Source of the DNA: Coptis chinensis
Lineage: Eukaryota > Streptophyta > Magnoliopsida > Ranunculales > Ranunculaceae
DNA length: 64,000 nt
Direction of reading: 5' to 3'
Assembly: GCA_015680905.1 (NCBI GenBank)
Contig: CM027380.1
Span: 30,186,001-30,250,000, forward strand
Shown here: piece by piece, positions 1-10,731 of the stretch
Layout: every line of letters begins with the position of its first letter
Position numbering within the stretch: position 1 is the first letter of the stretch
Translations under genes and position numbers: made by a program
The notes under the pieces: model-generated
Databases searched by the model: none
What the model saw: only the letters and a program-made list of their open reading frames with translations
Told to the model about the DNA's origin: nothing

Positions 1-30
1 TTAGTTGCAGAGGTGCGAATTTGAGTATTA

Positions 31-450
31 GGGTGTGTTTGTTAAATTTTAACTAATGGAAAGGAAAGGAAATAAAATGGGTGGTCCACTATGGAATGGA
101 ATGGAAAGGAAATAATTTTAAATGGTATGTGTTTGGTAAACTGGGGAAAGGAAAGTAAAAACTGGGGAAAAGAATAATCATGTTTGTTTGCAAAAGCTAT
201 GGAAAGGAATAATTGTATTGTTGAGTGGAGTGTATTAGTAGTAAGTCCCTATTTATTTATTTCCTTTCCTTTCCTTTCCACAAAATTTTCAGGGGTTAGC
301 TAAAGACACAAAACCTTTTCCATTTGTTTCCATATGGAAAAACTCATTTCCTTTCCATGGGTAAACAAACGCCTTAAAAACTATAGAAAAGGTGGACCAC
401 TCTTATTTTCCTTTCCTTTCTATAGTGTTTCCATCATAACAAACACACCC
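31..450. mobile_element. Tourist-like (PIF/Harbinger) MITE
   Basis: A 420-bp element with 14-bp terminal inverted repeats (GGGTGTGTTTGTTA at 31 and its complement ending at 450) is flanked on both sides by the trinucleotide TTA (28-30 and 451-453). A TTA target duplication with a G-rich TGTTTG-type terminus is the usual signature of Tourist/Harbinger MITEs. Subterminal arms also pair: GGTGGTCCAC near 80 with GTGGACCAC near 391, each beside GGAAAGGAAAT-type purine runs. It has no coding capacity and would need a transposase supplied in trans. Confidence 0.8.
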
Positions 451-514
451 TTAGTTTACATAAATAATTGTGTGATAAGTTTAAGTTTAAGTTGGAGAGG
501 CCCCCAAATATAAA

Positions 515-849
515 ATTTGAGGAGGTCAGAATAATACGAAAAAAAAAATAAAAGGAGATTTAAACAAATTTGGGGAGGTGTGACTAATTATTATTAGATC
601 CGATTTTTTAGGAGCCAATCATATTGCTTAAGGTGCAAAATGGAGCGATATGGTGAGGAGAGAGAATGTGCACGAGCTTTTATATATATAATTTGAGGAG
701 GTCAGAATAATACGAAAAAAAATAAAGGAGATTTAAACAAATTTGGGGAGGTGTGACTAATTATTATTAGATCCGATTTTTTAGGAGCCAATCATATTGC
801 TTAAGGTGCAAAATGGAGCGATATGGTGAGGAGAGAGAATGTGCGCGAG

Positions 850-866
<17 letters not shown>
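515..866. repeat. direct tandem duplication, two ~175-bp copies
   Basis: The block starting ATTTGAGGAGGTCAGAATAA at 515 is repeated from 691. The copies differ by a few indels in an A-run and by one base (CACGAGC versus CGCGAGC) near their ends. Each copy ends in a TA-rich stretch; the second runs into a (TA)n microsatellite at about 855-881. The near identity indicates a recent duplication, perhaps by slippage or unequal exchange at the TA tract. Confidence 0.85.
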
Positions 867-881
<15 letters not shown>

Positions 882-883
<2 letters not shown>

Positions 884-1148
884 TTGTCAAAAGTTGTACC
901 AAAATTAAAAGAATATGGGCCGTTGGATAACTTCATAACATTATTAACGATTTTTAGCGAGATTGTACATCTTCAAATGAATTGATTTTTTGTGAGGATG
1001 ATCTCTATTGTGTGGAGAACATCTACACAAAAAATTAGATTCTAATTCATTATATTTAGTGGTGGAGTTTTTTTGGAGTCATTTTAAGTGGAGTTCATAT
1101 AACCATCCCCAAATGTAAAATCACATTACAAACAAAAAATGACTGCTC
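882..1148. other. non-coding, nothing recognised
   Basis: AT-rich sequence between the tandem duplication and a LINE scrap. I see no ORF, RNA gene or terminal repeat. Confidence 0.5.
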
Positions 1149-1465
1149 TGTTTTTTGGTAGAGCTAATCTTCCTTGGTGCTGTGAGATTCATGATGCCTT
1201 GACAAACTATTGTCACTTGTTTGGTCAATCCTTCAAGTTGAACAAGCCCTCTATTTTTTAAGCCATAATTTGCGAGACAAACTAATTGCAAGAGCACTCA
1301 AAATCCCTCTTTATCTATTCCATAACTAAATACCTTGGCAACATTAATCGAAAGAAGCATACTAGTGATACAACACGTTCTTAAACCATTTCTAAGAGAA
1401 TCGCTTCTTGAAAGCATAAAATTCTTTCTGAGGCAGGACGGAGTACTCTCTCAATCATCGTTGAC
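1149..1465 (+). pseudogene. degenerate LINE reverse-transcriptase fragment
   Basis: Read on the plus strand with frame changes, this segment gives a pattern typical of the part of plant L1 ORF2 just after the FADD motif: a GRAN-like start, ALTNYCHLFGQSF, KLNKPSIF, then SITKYLGN and a late segment like SWKHKILSEAGRSTL. It contains stops and frameshifts and has no identifiable ends, so it is an old 5'- and 3'-truncated scrap. It is not obviously part of either larger LINE in this window. Confidence 0.5.
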
Positions 1466-2561
1466 TGACTAAATAAAGCCACAGGTCGCCCTTGCCGTTA
1501 TATATGCAATTGTCATAGTTAACTGGAAATAAAAAAGGCTGATCGATCCCATTACAAGTCCATTTTTTTTTAGAAGAACGTGGAAATAGATCAAGAGTTC
1601 CAAATGCATAACTCCCAGTCCCAACCAGTTTGAGACTATAACCTTAACAAAATAATTAATCCTGTTAATTACAAAACAAACATTTTGGTAGACATTCATA
1701 AATTTGCAAGCACAAAAGTCTGGATGCCAACTGCAAAATTGCACCAATTTTACCTTACTAGCTCCTAAGAACAAAACTAGTTAATCTGTACAATATGCTT
1801 TAATACCTTAACAAGCTTCAAATGATGAGGCCTTAAACCACTGTCATCATATTTCTCTCGAGTATAAAGTCATTTTTTTGGATCCAAAGAAGCTGGTAGG
1901 TGGCATTACTCTCTTTTGGAAGCCTTACATCTCTGAAACTTTCTCTGTTTTTGCAAAAAGGGTAATTTTATTCATAGCACCCAAAAAAAAAAAAAAATAA
2001 TATAGAAGATTACGACACAAATTATCTAAAAGAGTCTCAAGTCTCAAAGCAACTTTTTATCTATAGCATTATAAAGAACAACTTTTAAACATGTGATTAA
2101 CAAACATTCAGTGAGGGAAAATAACAACAAAACACGACCTCACAACGAAATATAGCATGTCAAACCATATTCGGTGTTCCTTCAGGAGAACAACATCTTG
2201 CACTGTCTTGTCCAATACTATCACTGCATACATGAATACTAAATACCTATATAAAGTCCTACGTGAATACAATAAGTTGGCAACCCGTCTACTGGAAATG
2301 TCATATACTTTCACTGGAATTTCCTTGCTTCTATAGTTCTATAGCTTAGAAACAAAAGACGTTTAATAAGATACCTAAAACTACTGGAGAGAGCCAAATC
2401 TCACAGCAGATAAAGTGGCCATACGTGCAACTAGTTTGAACAGCCAGGAATTAGTAACTTCAGTAGAAAAGCTTCTAGGGTAACTTCACTGGAGGTACCT
2501 GATGCGACTTATGGGAGATTTGTATAAGCCTTATGGATTCATAGTACTTGGCTTGCAAAAG
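1466..2561. other. intergenic / probable 3' flank of the F-box gene
   Basis: No coding region is supported here. The stretch lies immediately downstream of the minus-strand F-box gene, so its upper part is likely that gene's 3' UTR. There is an A-run near 1985. The short ORFs have no recognisable family and unbiased composition. Confidence 0.45.
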
Positions 2562-3329
2562 CTAAGATAAGTTGCACCTAATTCCCTTGTGACCATTTGG
2601 TAGCCATACATCTCTGATTCTATCTACACATTTATTTAACAGCTTTGGATCCACAATCCAACGACTGTATCGAAGATCAAGATATTCAAGGTAGGGACAT
2701 CCTTCAAGAATGGCTTCCAATCCGTCATTTTCCAAATAGTTATCAGTAAGACTAAGACGGCGTAGTTGAGGCATGCTTTCTGCAATGGCGAATGCAACAT
2801 CGCGGCTCTCTTTCTGATTGAACGCCAAAGTCAAACACTTGAGTTTCGGGCAACAACGACCCAGTTTCTTGATTGTCTCTCTAGAAAATGAATATTTTAT
2901 AAGTACAAGCTCTTCCAGCAAAGGAAAACTTCCGGCAGCTTTAATCAATGCACCGTCAGATATGAAGCGGCAACAATTTATTTGAAGAGATTTCAGCATA
3001 TTTGTTCGGTGGGCGACATAGCGTAAAATCATCTCGGACTTATCACCATCGTAAGAGAAGTCCGTCAGCTGTCTACAGCTTCTATCCACGAGTTCTTTGG
3101 TGAATCGCAAGGCACCATTATTACTTCTAAAACATCTCCATAGATGGCGAATAGCTATAGAACGAAAGAGCTGCGGCTCTTTGGCGAGTTTTCGCCACGA
3201 AGAACAGACCCTTTGCGCCGTAAACAAAATTTCATACGCGGTAAGTTTCATAAATATCGCAAGCATAACATCTTTAGGCAAATCAAGCCAGTTCCTCGTG
3301 CAAGTAGTTACTTGTCTTTTTCGTTTCAT
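2562..3329 (-). CDS. F-box/LRR protein (SKIP19/FBL23-like)
   Basis: This 255-residue ORF has an N-terminal F-box (about residues 13-55, NWLDLPKDVMLAIFMKL then AQRVCSSWRKLAKEP) followed by leucine-rich repeats (about 100-240, with segments such as FPLLEELVL, CCPKLKCLTL, MPQLRRLSL, CPYLEYLDLRY). Plant proteins of this kind act as substrate receptors of SCF ubiquitin ligases: the F-box binds SKP1/ASK and the repeats bind the target, which is unknown here. The start is the first ATG before the F-box and is preceded by a stop in frame context. Length is slightly below the family norm of about 300, and an additional 5' exon cannot be excluded. A truncated paralogue lies at 58169-58700 on the same strand. 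It is the only gene in the window with an uninterrupted, family-like reading frame. Confidence 0.85.
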   Translation of the reverse strand: MKRKRQVTTCTRNWLDLPKDVMLAIFMKLTAYEILFTAQRVCSSWRKLAKEPQLFRSIAIRHLWRCFRSNNGALRFTKELVDRSCRQLTDFSYDGDKSEMILRYVAHRTNMLKSLQINCCRFISDGALIKAAGSFPLLEELVLIKYSFSRETIKKLGRCCPKLKCLTLAFNQKESRDVAFAIAESMPQLRRLSLTDNYLENDGLEAILEGCPYLEYLDLRYSRWIVDPKLLNKCVDRIRDVWLPNGHKGIRCNLS

Positions 3330-3803
3330 TTAATACGGGTTTAAGGTTTTTACCTGTTGACAATATTGGATCGAAGCTCTGCGTGCAATTTCTGATGGAG
3401 AGAGAAACTGAGAAAAAGGCAAGAGGAATGTGAAATGGAGAAAAAAATTGCGATTGGCTGCTTTTTGGGGCTCCATCCAATTGTCTAGGTGTATTGGGCT
3501 TGAACCACTCCAGATACACTCACAATGACTAATCACTTTCAACGAATTTGATTTCCATTCGGTGAACCCAACACAGCCTCCGAAATATTTTTTGTTTTTA
3601 CTCCGTCAACAAAACAAAAAATAGATTATGCCACTGTGGATTTCATTGGAATGCTCCGTCCACAAAGCGCACCTCTGCTCACTTGAGAGATATATGCTCA
3701 ACACTAAAGACTTTCACAATCACCACTCCATCCTTTGCATATATTATGACCGGAAGATCTATCATTTAATTGGTGTAGAATATCTATGTATCTATGCAAA
3801 AAT
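3330..3803. other. upstream region of the F-box gene
   Basis: This is the 5' side of the minus-strand F-box gene. A CAG|GTAAAA donor-like site on the minus strand near 3350 could mark a 5' UTR intron, but I cannot identify its acceptor. No other gene is visible. Confidence 0.35.
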
Positions 3804-4122
3804 TCTAAAATGAACAAACTGATGTAGCAAGTGCAACATGAATGTTGCAGTGATATTTGACAGTGAAACATGAATGCAGTTGATAGTGCAATATGAATAT
3901 TGCAGGAGTTTAGTTGATTGTAGATTTGTAGCAGGCTGCAGAGCAATTTGTTCATTTTGATGTTGTAGTGGTGGTTTTTCATAGTGCAACATTGATGTTG
4001 CAGTGCCACATCATTGTGTCGATCAACTGTGTCAAATTCTCTGTGTCAGTGTAGAATTATTGATAATAAATCCACTAAACCTTCATATTGCACTTGCCAC
4101 GTCGGTTTGTTCATCATATAGA
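3804..4122. mobile_element. foldback / MITE-like element with internal hairpins
   Basis: Terminal inverted repeats of about 27 bp (ATGAACAAAC... at 3810 and ...GTTTGTTCAT ending 4114) match at 24 of 27 positions by eye, with weaker pairing extending outward to about 3804 and 4122. Inside are three perfect 18-bp palindromic motifs (3832-3849, 3887-3904, 3985-4002). No clear target duplication was found, so the superfamily is unassigned. It is non-coding. Confidence 0.55.
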
Positions 4123-4567
4123 AAAACTCATATCCATGTAGTACCCTTCAAATCTGCTAAATTCTTTCATAATATAAAACTCTCTATAGTAAATTTACCT
4201 TTCTCAACTGCTTTTTTAGCTGATGATTGCTCTGTTTTTGGTTGGCATTTACATTTCACATTAATCAAAAGTAACATACAACAAATTTTTAGCTAGAACC
4301 ATCTCAAAGAAGATCCTTTCTTGGAAGCATAATTCCTTGGGTTAGTTAGTGTTGTTAATATATATAAAAAAAAAACACGATCAACCCATTTTTTTTTTGT
4401 GTGTACTTGTGGTGGAGCGGGGGGGGGGACGGTGAGTTGACTTCGTTAAATCAAGGACATTACCAAAATAATCAACTGTCCCATGACACATCAACTAATA
4501 ATACCCATAATCTTTTAATTTCAAATTTGCCACTAAACTCATATCCCACCCCACTAAGACTAAATGA

Positions 4568-4735
4568 TAAGAGTGGAATTCGAGCTAAACGAGCTGAGCT
4601 TTACCATGCTCAAGCTCAGCTCGTTAATTACACGAGCTTTAAATTGAGCTCGAGCTTAATTTATATAGTTAAACGAGCGAGCTCGAGCCGAGCCCGAGTG
4701 GCCCGGTTATTTTACACTACAAATATGTCATTGTC
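4568..4735. mobile_element. truncated hAT-type MITE
   Basis: Starting with TAAGAGTGGAATTCGAGCTA, this segment matches, in reverse complement, the right half of the complete MITE at 7148-7495, including the GAGCTCGAGC-rich body and the TTATTTTACACTA stretch. It stops about 165 bp in, so one end is lost and no target duplication can be checked. Confidence 0.65.
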
Positions 4736-4848
4736 ATTCTCGACTGACTCATACATCGAATTCTCCAAAATCCCTAACATGAAACTTATAATCATTTAGC
4801 CTTCTTCAATTTCATTAGGCCATTCATTAGGGTTTATGGAAGGGAGTG

Positions 4849-5198
4849 TGTAGCGGTGGTTACTCGCAGGAGACATAATCTAGGGATATCGTACCCGATG
4901 CACAGTATGGGGGGATGACCGCGGAGTAGGGGATAGATACCATGCTGGCCCGATGCGGGATAGGAGAAAGAATTAGGTGTACAATATCAGACCACGGACG
5001 TGTGTGAGGGGAAAAAACCCTACACGTGGATGGAGGGGGAGCGCAGGATGGGAAATGAGGTGGACGGCCAGGATGGAGCTAGGGGGATATAAAAGGAACA
5101 GTGAAGGAGAGAGAAGATGGGGCGAACTGATTGCAAGAAACCTAGAGAGTGAGAGAAAGAAAGGGTAAATTTGAGGGGACAGGGAGAGTGACACAAAA
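4849..5198 (+). repeat. 5' LTR of Tat element 1
   Basis: This 350-bp LTR starts TGTAGCGGTGG and ends GTGACACAAAA just before the primer-binding site. It aligns along its whole length to 14472-14825, apart from a 2-bp indel in each of two places. LTR ends are set by the GAGTG target duplication and by the alignment. Confidence 0.9.
5088..5094 (+). promoter_or_regulatory. TATA box in 5' LTR
   Basis: TATAAAA lies about 110 bp from the end of the LTR, the expected place for the retroelement core promoter. The same motif is kept in the 3' LTR at 14711-14717. Confidence 0.6.
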
Positions 5199-5199
5199 T

Positions 5200-5220
5200 T
5201 TGACGCCATCTATGGGGACG
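5200..5220 (+). other. primer-binding site
   Basis: The sequence TTGACGCCATCTATGGGGA follows the 5' LTR directly. It resembles the TGGCGCC...GGGGA primer-binding sites common in plant Tat/Athila elements, with a G-to-A change in the core. The second Tat element has the better-preserved form at 59297. Confidence 0.6.
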
Positions 5221-5240
5221 AGAAATAGGCTACTGAAGAA

Positions 5241-6540
5241 ATGGCCACGAAAGTAAAGAGAGAAATGGGGATTCCGAGGAAGGTGGCAGTTGCAGAGGAG
5301 GAGGGGGAATCGGTGAGGAGTGATAGGGGAGAGCAAGACATAGAGGACACCACCGCGTCGGTATCGGAAGGGACAAGACTGTTGCATGAGGAGATATCAA
5401 GGTTGAAGGAGGAGAATGAGGGACTGCGAAGGGAGAAAGAAACCATAGAAGAGTCAGAGAGAGGGTTGCTGAGTCAGAAGAAGAGGAGGAGAGGAGGCCC
5501 AATTTGGCGGATGAGTGGGGCTGGGCTCACCAAAGAGCAAGTGAGGGAAATGATAACAAGTGACTTGAAAGCAAATCTAGAGCAGGCTAAAAACATGGGT
5601 GGGGCGGCGAACCAGGTGGTGGCGGGGTTGAACCGCAACTCGTTGGTTGACGCAATATGGAGGGCGGAAGTGCCCAAGCGGTTCAACCAGCCTCGATTTG
5701 AGAGGTATGATGGCACAGGAGATCCGGCGGACCATATCCACCACTTCCGGTAACAGATGCCGTTGTGGCAAGAGCCTAGATATGATGGACTACGATGTAT
5801 GATGTTTCCAGCGAGCTTGAAAGGGGGAGCTTCGGACTGGTATTACAGACTGCCATCCAAGAGCATATATAAACAACTTTCAAGAGCTGGAGCAATCGTT
5901 CGTGGACCACTTTATACACTAGAAAAAGCGGGTAGTGGATATTGCGGCTCTGTTCAATGTGAGACAGAGGACCGCGGATTCATTCGGTGAGGGAATTCTT
6001 GTGCAGATTCAAAGCGGAGACCCTGAAGGTGGAAAATTTGGATGAGAGAACTGCGGTAATTGCATTCGAGAGGGGGCTGCGACCCGGGACAAGGGTACAT
6101 GAGTCAGTGGCTAAAAACGAGATCGCGACGTTACAAGAGTTGTACCCGAGAGTGGAGAAATATATCAGATACGAAGATACTATGCACAAAGAGACGAAAA
6201 GGCCGGGCAAAGCCGTGTTGTCGTTAGAGAGGAGTGAAGACCGTGGACGGTCAGAGGCGTCAAACAAAGGAAGCGGTGGGAATCGGGGATACTATGCGTA
6301 GCCCGAGAGGGAGAGAAGCGAGGGGAGAAAGGAATACAGAGAGAGAAAACCGTACCGGGACACAGAACAGACACCAGTGAACCGGCCTTTGAGTGAAATA
6401 TTGCCGCTGATTCGAAGTATGCCGAGGTACGAAGGTCTGCGCAACAAGCTAGACGAGATACTAGGGAAACCTTATTGTGCATACCATCAGGTGTAGAACC
6501 ATAAGACAAATGAATGCTACGCGCTCAAGTGGCAGGTACA
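5241..6540 (+). pseudogene. Tat element 1 gag (broken)
   Basis: The retroelement capsid gene begins at ATG 5241. The first open part (5241-5753) has a lysine/glutamate-rich N-terminus and the start of the capsid fold (RFNQPRFERYDGTGDP). A TAA at 5751 interrupts it where relatives read through. The capsid signature MMFPASLKGGASDWYY follows at 5800-5850, then a frame change near 5870, an in-frame TAG near 5922, another frame change near 5985, and a third open part at 5987-6301 (FLCRFKAETLKVENL) ending in TAG. A conserved downstream tract (KPYCAYHQ) is followed by a stop at 6493. At least five disablements mean it cannot make capsid. Confidence 0.85.
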
Positions 6541-6544
6541 GAGA

Positions 6545-7648
6545 ATGATAGGGAGGGGTTTATTGAATGAGTTCATCGGGGAAAAAGGGAAAGAGGAGCT
6601 GGAGCCCAACCAGGGGAGGATACTGGGGATAATCAACGTCATTTTTAGCGGTGAGATTTTGAGTCATAATGTCCATCGGGATAGGATAAGGCAAACTGCG
6701 AGCATGCAGCAAGTTAATGAGACATCGGGACAGTCGCGGCCTGTTCCACGGTCGATAGCAAAGCGGGGAAGCATTGTGTTTACTAATGCAGACTTGAAGG
6801 CAGTTGACTCCCCGCATGAGGACGCACTGGTGATCACTATAGCAATAGGCAATTACTTGGTGAAAAGAGTGTTGGTGGATTGTGGCAGTGCCGTGGACTT
6901 GTTGTTCCGGGGGACAATGGAGGAGATGAAGATTGATAGGAAACAGTTGCGACCATCGCAGACAAACTTGTACGGGTTCAACGGGAGCATGACCAAGCCT
7001 TTGGGAGAGCTCTTGCTCCCCGTAACCACTGGTCCGATGACAGTGTTTTCTCGGTTCAAGGTGGTGGACGCCGGGTCATAGTACAACGCCATCCTAGGAA
7101 GGCGGTGGATTCACGAGATGAAGGCAGTGCCTTCCACCTACTACCAGTAAGGGTGGAATTTGAGCCGAGGGCTCGGAGCTCGGCTTGGGCTTGGCTCATT
7201 TAAGCTCGGCTTGAGCTCATTCGTTTACTATATGAGCCGATCTCGAGCTCAAATAAAAGCTCGTGTAACAAATGAGCTTGATGAAGCTCGACTCGTTTAG
7301 TTCAAATAGCATATTTATAGTGTAAAATAACCAAGGGCTCGGAGCTCGGCTTGGGCTTGGCTCGTTTAAGCTCGGCTCGAGCTCACTCGTTTAACTATAT
7401 GAGCTGAGCTCGAGCTCGATTTAAAGCTCGTGTAATTAGCGAGCCGAGCTTGAACATTGTAAAGCTCGGCTTGTTTAGCTCGAATTCCACCCTTAACTAC
7501 CAGGTGATCCGGTTCCCCACCTCGGCAGGAATGTATGAGGTCCGCGGCGATCAGGTGATGGCGAGGAATAGCCATCAAGGGACGGTGAAGAGGATGATCC
7601 GCGAAGATGAAGGAGAGACCTCGAATCCAAGAAAGAGGCAGGCATAAC
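6545..7648 (+). pseudogene. Tat element 1 protease (broken, MITE-interrupted)
   Basis: The aspartic protease region includes VLVDCGSAVDLLF with the catalytic aspartate codon at 6878 (DCGS in place of the usual D[TS]GS), LYGFNGS and, after a stop at 7079-7081, the NAILGRRWIH motif. At 7148 the reading frame is split by a 348-bp hAT MITE and resumes at 7496 with VIRFPTSAGMYEV-type sequence to a TAA near 7648. It would normally process the Gag-Pol polyprotein. The premature stop and insertion make it non-functional. Confidence 0.8.
7148..7495. mobile_element. hAT-type MITE nested in the Tat protease
   Basis: Perfect 13-bp terminal inverted repeats (TAAGGGTGGAATT at 7148-7160 and its complement at 7483-7495) are flanked by a perfect 8-bp duplication ACTACCAG (7140-7147 and 7496-7503). 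An 8-bp target duplication is diagnostic of the hAT superfamily. The body is rich in GAGCTCGGCT-like words and contains an internal direct repeat of about 65 bp (near 7168 and 7335). It has no ORF. Confidence 0.92.
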
Positions 7649-7649
7649 A

Positions 7650-8574
7650 ATTACAGTGCGCCTCAGTGGAGGGGGACAGGGAGTCGACGGTGGTACCCAA
7701 GACTTTGGACGAGATTGTGATCGTGAATGTGGGGATGGGAGAGGAAAAGAAGTTCACGTCAATAGGTTCTAGCTTGCCGAAAGAGTGGAAAAATAAGTTG
7801 ATAATGTTTCTATCCGAAAATAAGGATGTCTTTGCTTAGACGATCGAAGACATCACCGGACTGGACCTAGAGTTCGCATGCCACCACTTGCACATGAGGG
7901 AGGATGCGAAGTCTGTGGGGCAAAAGATGAGAGGGGTTAGACCGAAGTATGTGGAAGGAATCTGCGAAGAGGTTGCAAGGTTGAGGGAAGCTAGAATAAT
8001 ACGGGAAGTTGAGTTCGCGAAGTGGTTATCGAACATAGTTGCAGTACCTAAGAAGAATAGAAAGGTCCACATGTGCGTCGACTTCACTGACGTCAATGCG
8101 GTGTTCCCTAAAGATAGTTATCCCATGCCAAGGGTGGATGAGCTAGTGGATAGGACGGCGGGATTCAAGATATTCTCCTTCATGGACGCGTCCATGGGAT
8201 ACAACCAGGTTGCGATGTATGGACCCGATCAGGAGAAAACGGCGTTCATAGTGGAAGGAGGAACCTATTGTTATACAAGGATGTCGTTCGGGTTGAAGAA
8301 TGCTGGAGCCACCTTCCAGAGGCTGGGAGAGAAAATGTTCGAGAGCAAGATTCGGAGGGGGATTGAGATATACATAGATGACATGGTGGATAAGAGCATG
8401 CGGATGCACAATCTGAAGCTTAACCCGGAGAAGTGCACCTAGGATACATTGTGGACCTTTGGGGTGACCACTGGAAAATTCCTAGGATACATTGTAACTC
8501 ACCGAGGGATAGAGGCCAACCCTGAGCAAATACGGGCATTGGTGGAGATGGCCTCACCGTAGAATATTAAGGAA
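7650..8574 (+). pseudogene. Tat element 1 reverse transcriptase (broken)
   Basis: The RT domain reads well from 7888 to 8442: WLSNIVAVPKKNRKVHMCVDF, FSFMDASMGYNQV, MSFGLKNAGATFQR and an intact YIDDM catalytic box at 8371-8385. Compared with relatives, about 20 residues are missing between the YIDDM block and LKLNPEKC. The frame then ends at a TAG inside an 18-bp in-frame insertion (8440-8457) that copies downstream sequence. Earlier stops occur near 7838 and a later one near 8561. The catalytic aspartates survive but the protein is disrupted. Confidence 0.85.
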
Positions 8575-9747
8575 GTGCAGCGGTTGGCTAGGAGGGTTGT
8601 GGCACTAAATAGGTTCATTTCGAAGTCATCAGACAAGTGTAGACCGATGTATAGGCTCCTGAGGAAGACGCCGGATTTTACTTGGACGGCCGAGTGCGAA
8701 GAAGCATTTCAAGAACTGAAAGGTTATTTGGGCAAGGCGCCCCTATTGTCTCGGCTAGAACCGGGGGAGAAATTATACCTGTACTTGGGAGTTACGGAGT
8801 ACGCGGCTAGTTCGGTCTTCGTCCGAGTGGTCGACAAGATAGAAAAGCCGGTGTACTTCCAGAGTAAAACTTTGTTGAATGCGGAGACAAGGTACAGTAG
8901 GGTGGAGAAATACGCATTGGCGTTGATATTCTCGGCATTGAAGTTGAAGCCGTACTTTGAGGCACATTCAGTGGTGGTAGTGACAAATTTGCCTCTAAAG
9001 CAAGCACTAAAAATAGAAAAATCTGAAAGGATGCTGAAATGGGTCGTGATGCTGAGTGCTTATGAAGTACAGTATCAGATAAGGACTGCGGAAAAGGCAC
9101 AGGCCTTGGCCGAGTTCCTGGCAAAGTTCCCAGCTGAAGATCCTACGTGGGGAAAGGAAATGGTTATGGAGCCAGAATGTGAGAGTGAACCAAATATGTT
9201 AGATCCATGGGATAATAGGAATGGGTGGAGAGTGTTTGCAGACGGATCGACCACTGACATGAGCAACGGAGTGGTGGTGGTATTGGTTACGCCGGATAAC
9301 GATAGGATCGAGCTGTCTATGAAATTGGGGTTCGCGGCAACCAACAATGAGTCAGAATATGAGGCCGTGTTAGCAGGGTTAGGGATGGCAGAGGATCTAG
9401 GGGTGACCGAGTTGACTGTGTACTCCGACTCCAATTTGGTGGTATGTCAGGCGAATGGGGGATTTGTGGCTAGGTGCGACCGAATGTCGAGGTATTTGGA
9501 GGTGGTGCATGAGAGAGCAGCGAAGTTTAAACAGATCAGGTTCATACATCTGGGTCGCGGTGATAATAGGCATGCAGACGCCCTAGCTTATGTGGTAGCG
9601 GCTATGCCCGGATCCGAGGAGAGAACCATAAGAGTAAGGAAACTGGAGAGACCAAGTATTGAGAAGGGGACGAGGTGCACCAGACCGCGGAAGATACAGG
9701 AGGATGGATGGACCCCATCAAGCACTTTCTGTCGGGAGGGGAGATAA
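8575..9747 (+). pseudogene. Tat element 1 RNase H plus second RNase H (aRNH)
   Basis: A 390-residue open stretch covers the connection and two RNase H modules. Residues 1-60 are the RT connection (ALNRFISKSSDKCRPMYRLL). About 60-190 is the conventional gypsy RNase H (KLYLYLGVTEYAASSVFVR, ETRYSRVEKYALAL). About 215-355 is the second RNase H-like domain with acidic residues visible in VFADGSTTD, NNESEYEAVLAGL, YSDSNLVV and RHADALAY. The extra domain defines Tat-type elements. The last ~35 residues are out of frame with the integrase segment, so a frameshift lies near 9680. Confidence 0.85.
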
Positions 9748-10731
9748 GTGATCCCAAAGAACGGAGAAGGTGGGAGCAGACATCGCGGAGGTACACTGTA
9801 ATAGAGGGGGAGATGTATCGAAAGAATTTCGATGGACCGCTGCTGAGGTGTCTGGGGCCAGCCCGGGCGCAAGAGGTTTTGGTAGAGCTACATGACGGGG
9901 GCTGTGGAAGTCACTCCGCGGGAAGGACAACAGCTCATCGGTTGCTAACACAAGGGTACTTCTGGTCTCATATGAAAAGGGACGCAGTGGAGTTTGCGAA
10001 GAGGTGTGGAAAATGTCAGAGATTCTCCTAGTTAATATTCGCTCCAGCAGAGCCACTGCACAACGTGTCCAGTCCGTGGCCGTTTGCTATGTGGGCCATG
10101 GACATCGTGGGTCCTTTGCCAATGGCCAGGGGGAAAAGAAGGTTCATGCTCGCCGCCACTGATTATTTTACCAAATGGATAGAGGCGGTGGTACTACAAC
10201 AAGTCAAGGAGGAGCAAGTGATTAAATTTCTATGGGAAAACATCATATGCCGCTTCGGATTACCTCATGCCATCATAGCAGATAATGGGACACAGTTCAC
10301 GGGATCGAATGTGAAAGAGTTCTTGCAGGCATACCACATGAAACAGGGGTTTTCTGCTCCTTACAACCCTGAGGGAAATGGACAGGCTGAGTCATCTAAC
10401 AAGACCATAATGAACAGCCTTAAAAGAAAATTAGAGGATAGAAAAGGGGCGTGGGCCGACGAGTTGAGTAAGGTGCTTTGGGCCTATCGAACCACACCTC
10501 GGACCTCAACTGGGGAAACTCCGTTCTCGTTAGCATACGGCATCGAAGCCATGATCCCTTCAGAGGTGGTGGCGTCCACGACCCGCACTATGGCCATGGA
10601 AAAGGGTTTGAACTGGGGCATACTGGCGAGAGACTTAAACTTGGCAGAGGAGAGGAGAGACACTGCATGCATCAGATTAGAGGAATATCACCGACGTTTA
10701 CAAAGACAATACAACAAGCGATTGAGGCCGC
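9675..10731 (+). pseudogene. Tat element 1 integrase (interrupted)
   Basis: The N-terminal HHCC zinc-binding part (ELHDGGCGSHSAG ... CGKCQRFS) is followed by a TAG at about 10029. The catalytic core then reads openly from 10065 to 10731, with D in ATDYFTKW (codon 10161), D in ADNGTQF (codon 10281) and E in NGQAESSN (codon 10389); the last two are 35 residues apart, the classic D,D(35)E spacing. The frame is cut after RLRPL by a 2.3-kb insertion, and the C-terminal domain resumes at about 13065. It would have inserted the cDNA into chromosomes. Confidence 0.87.
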
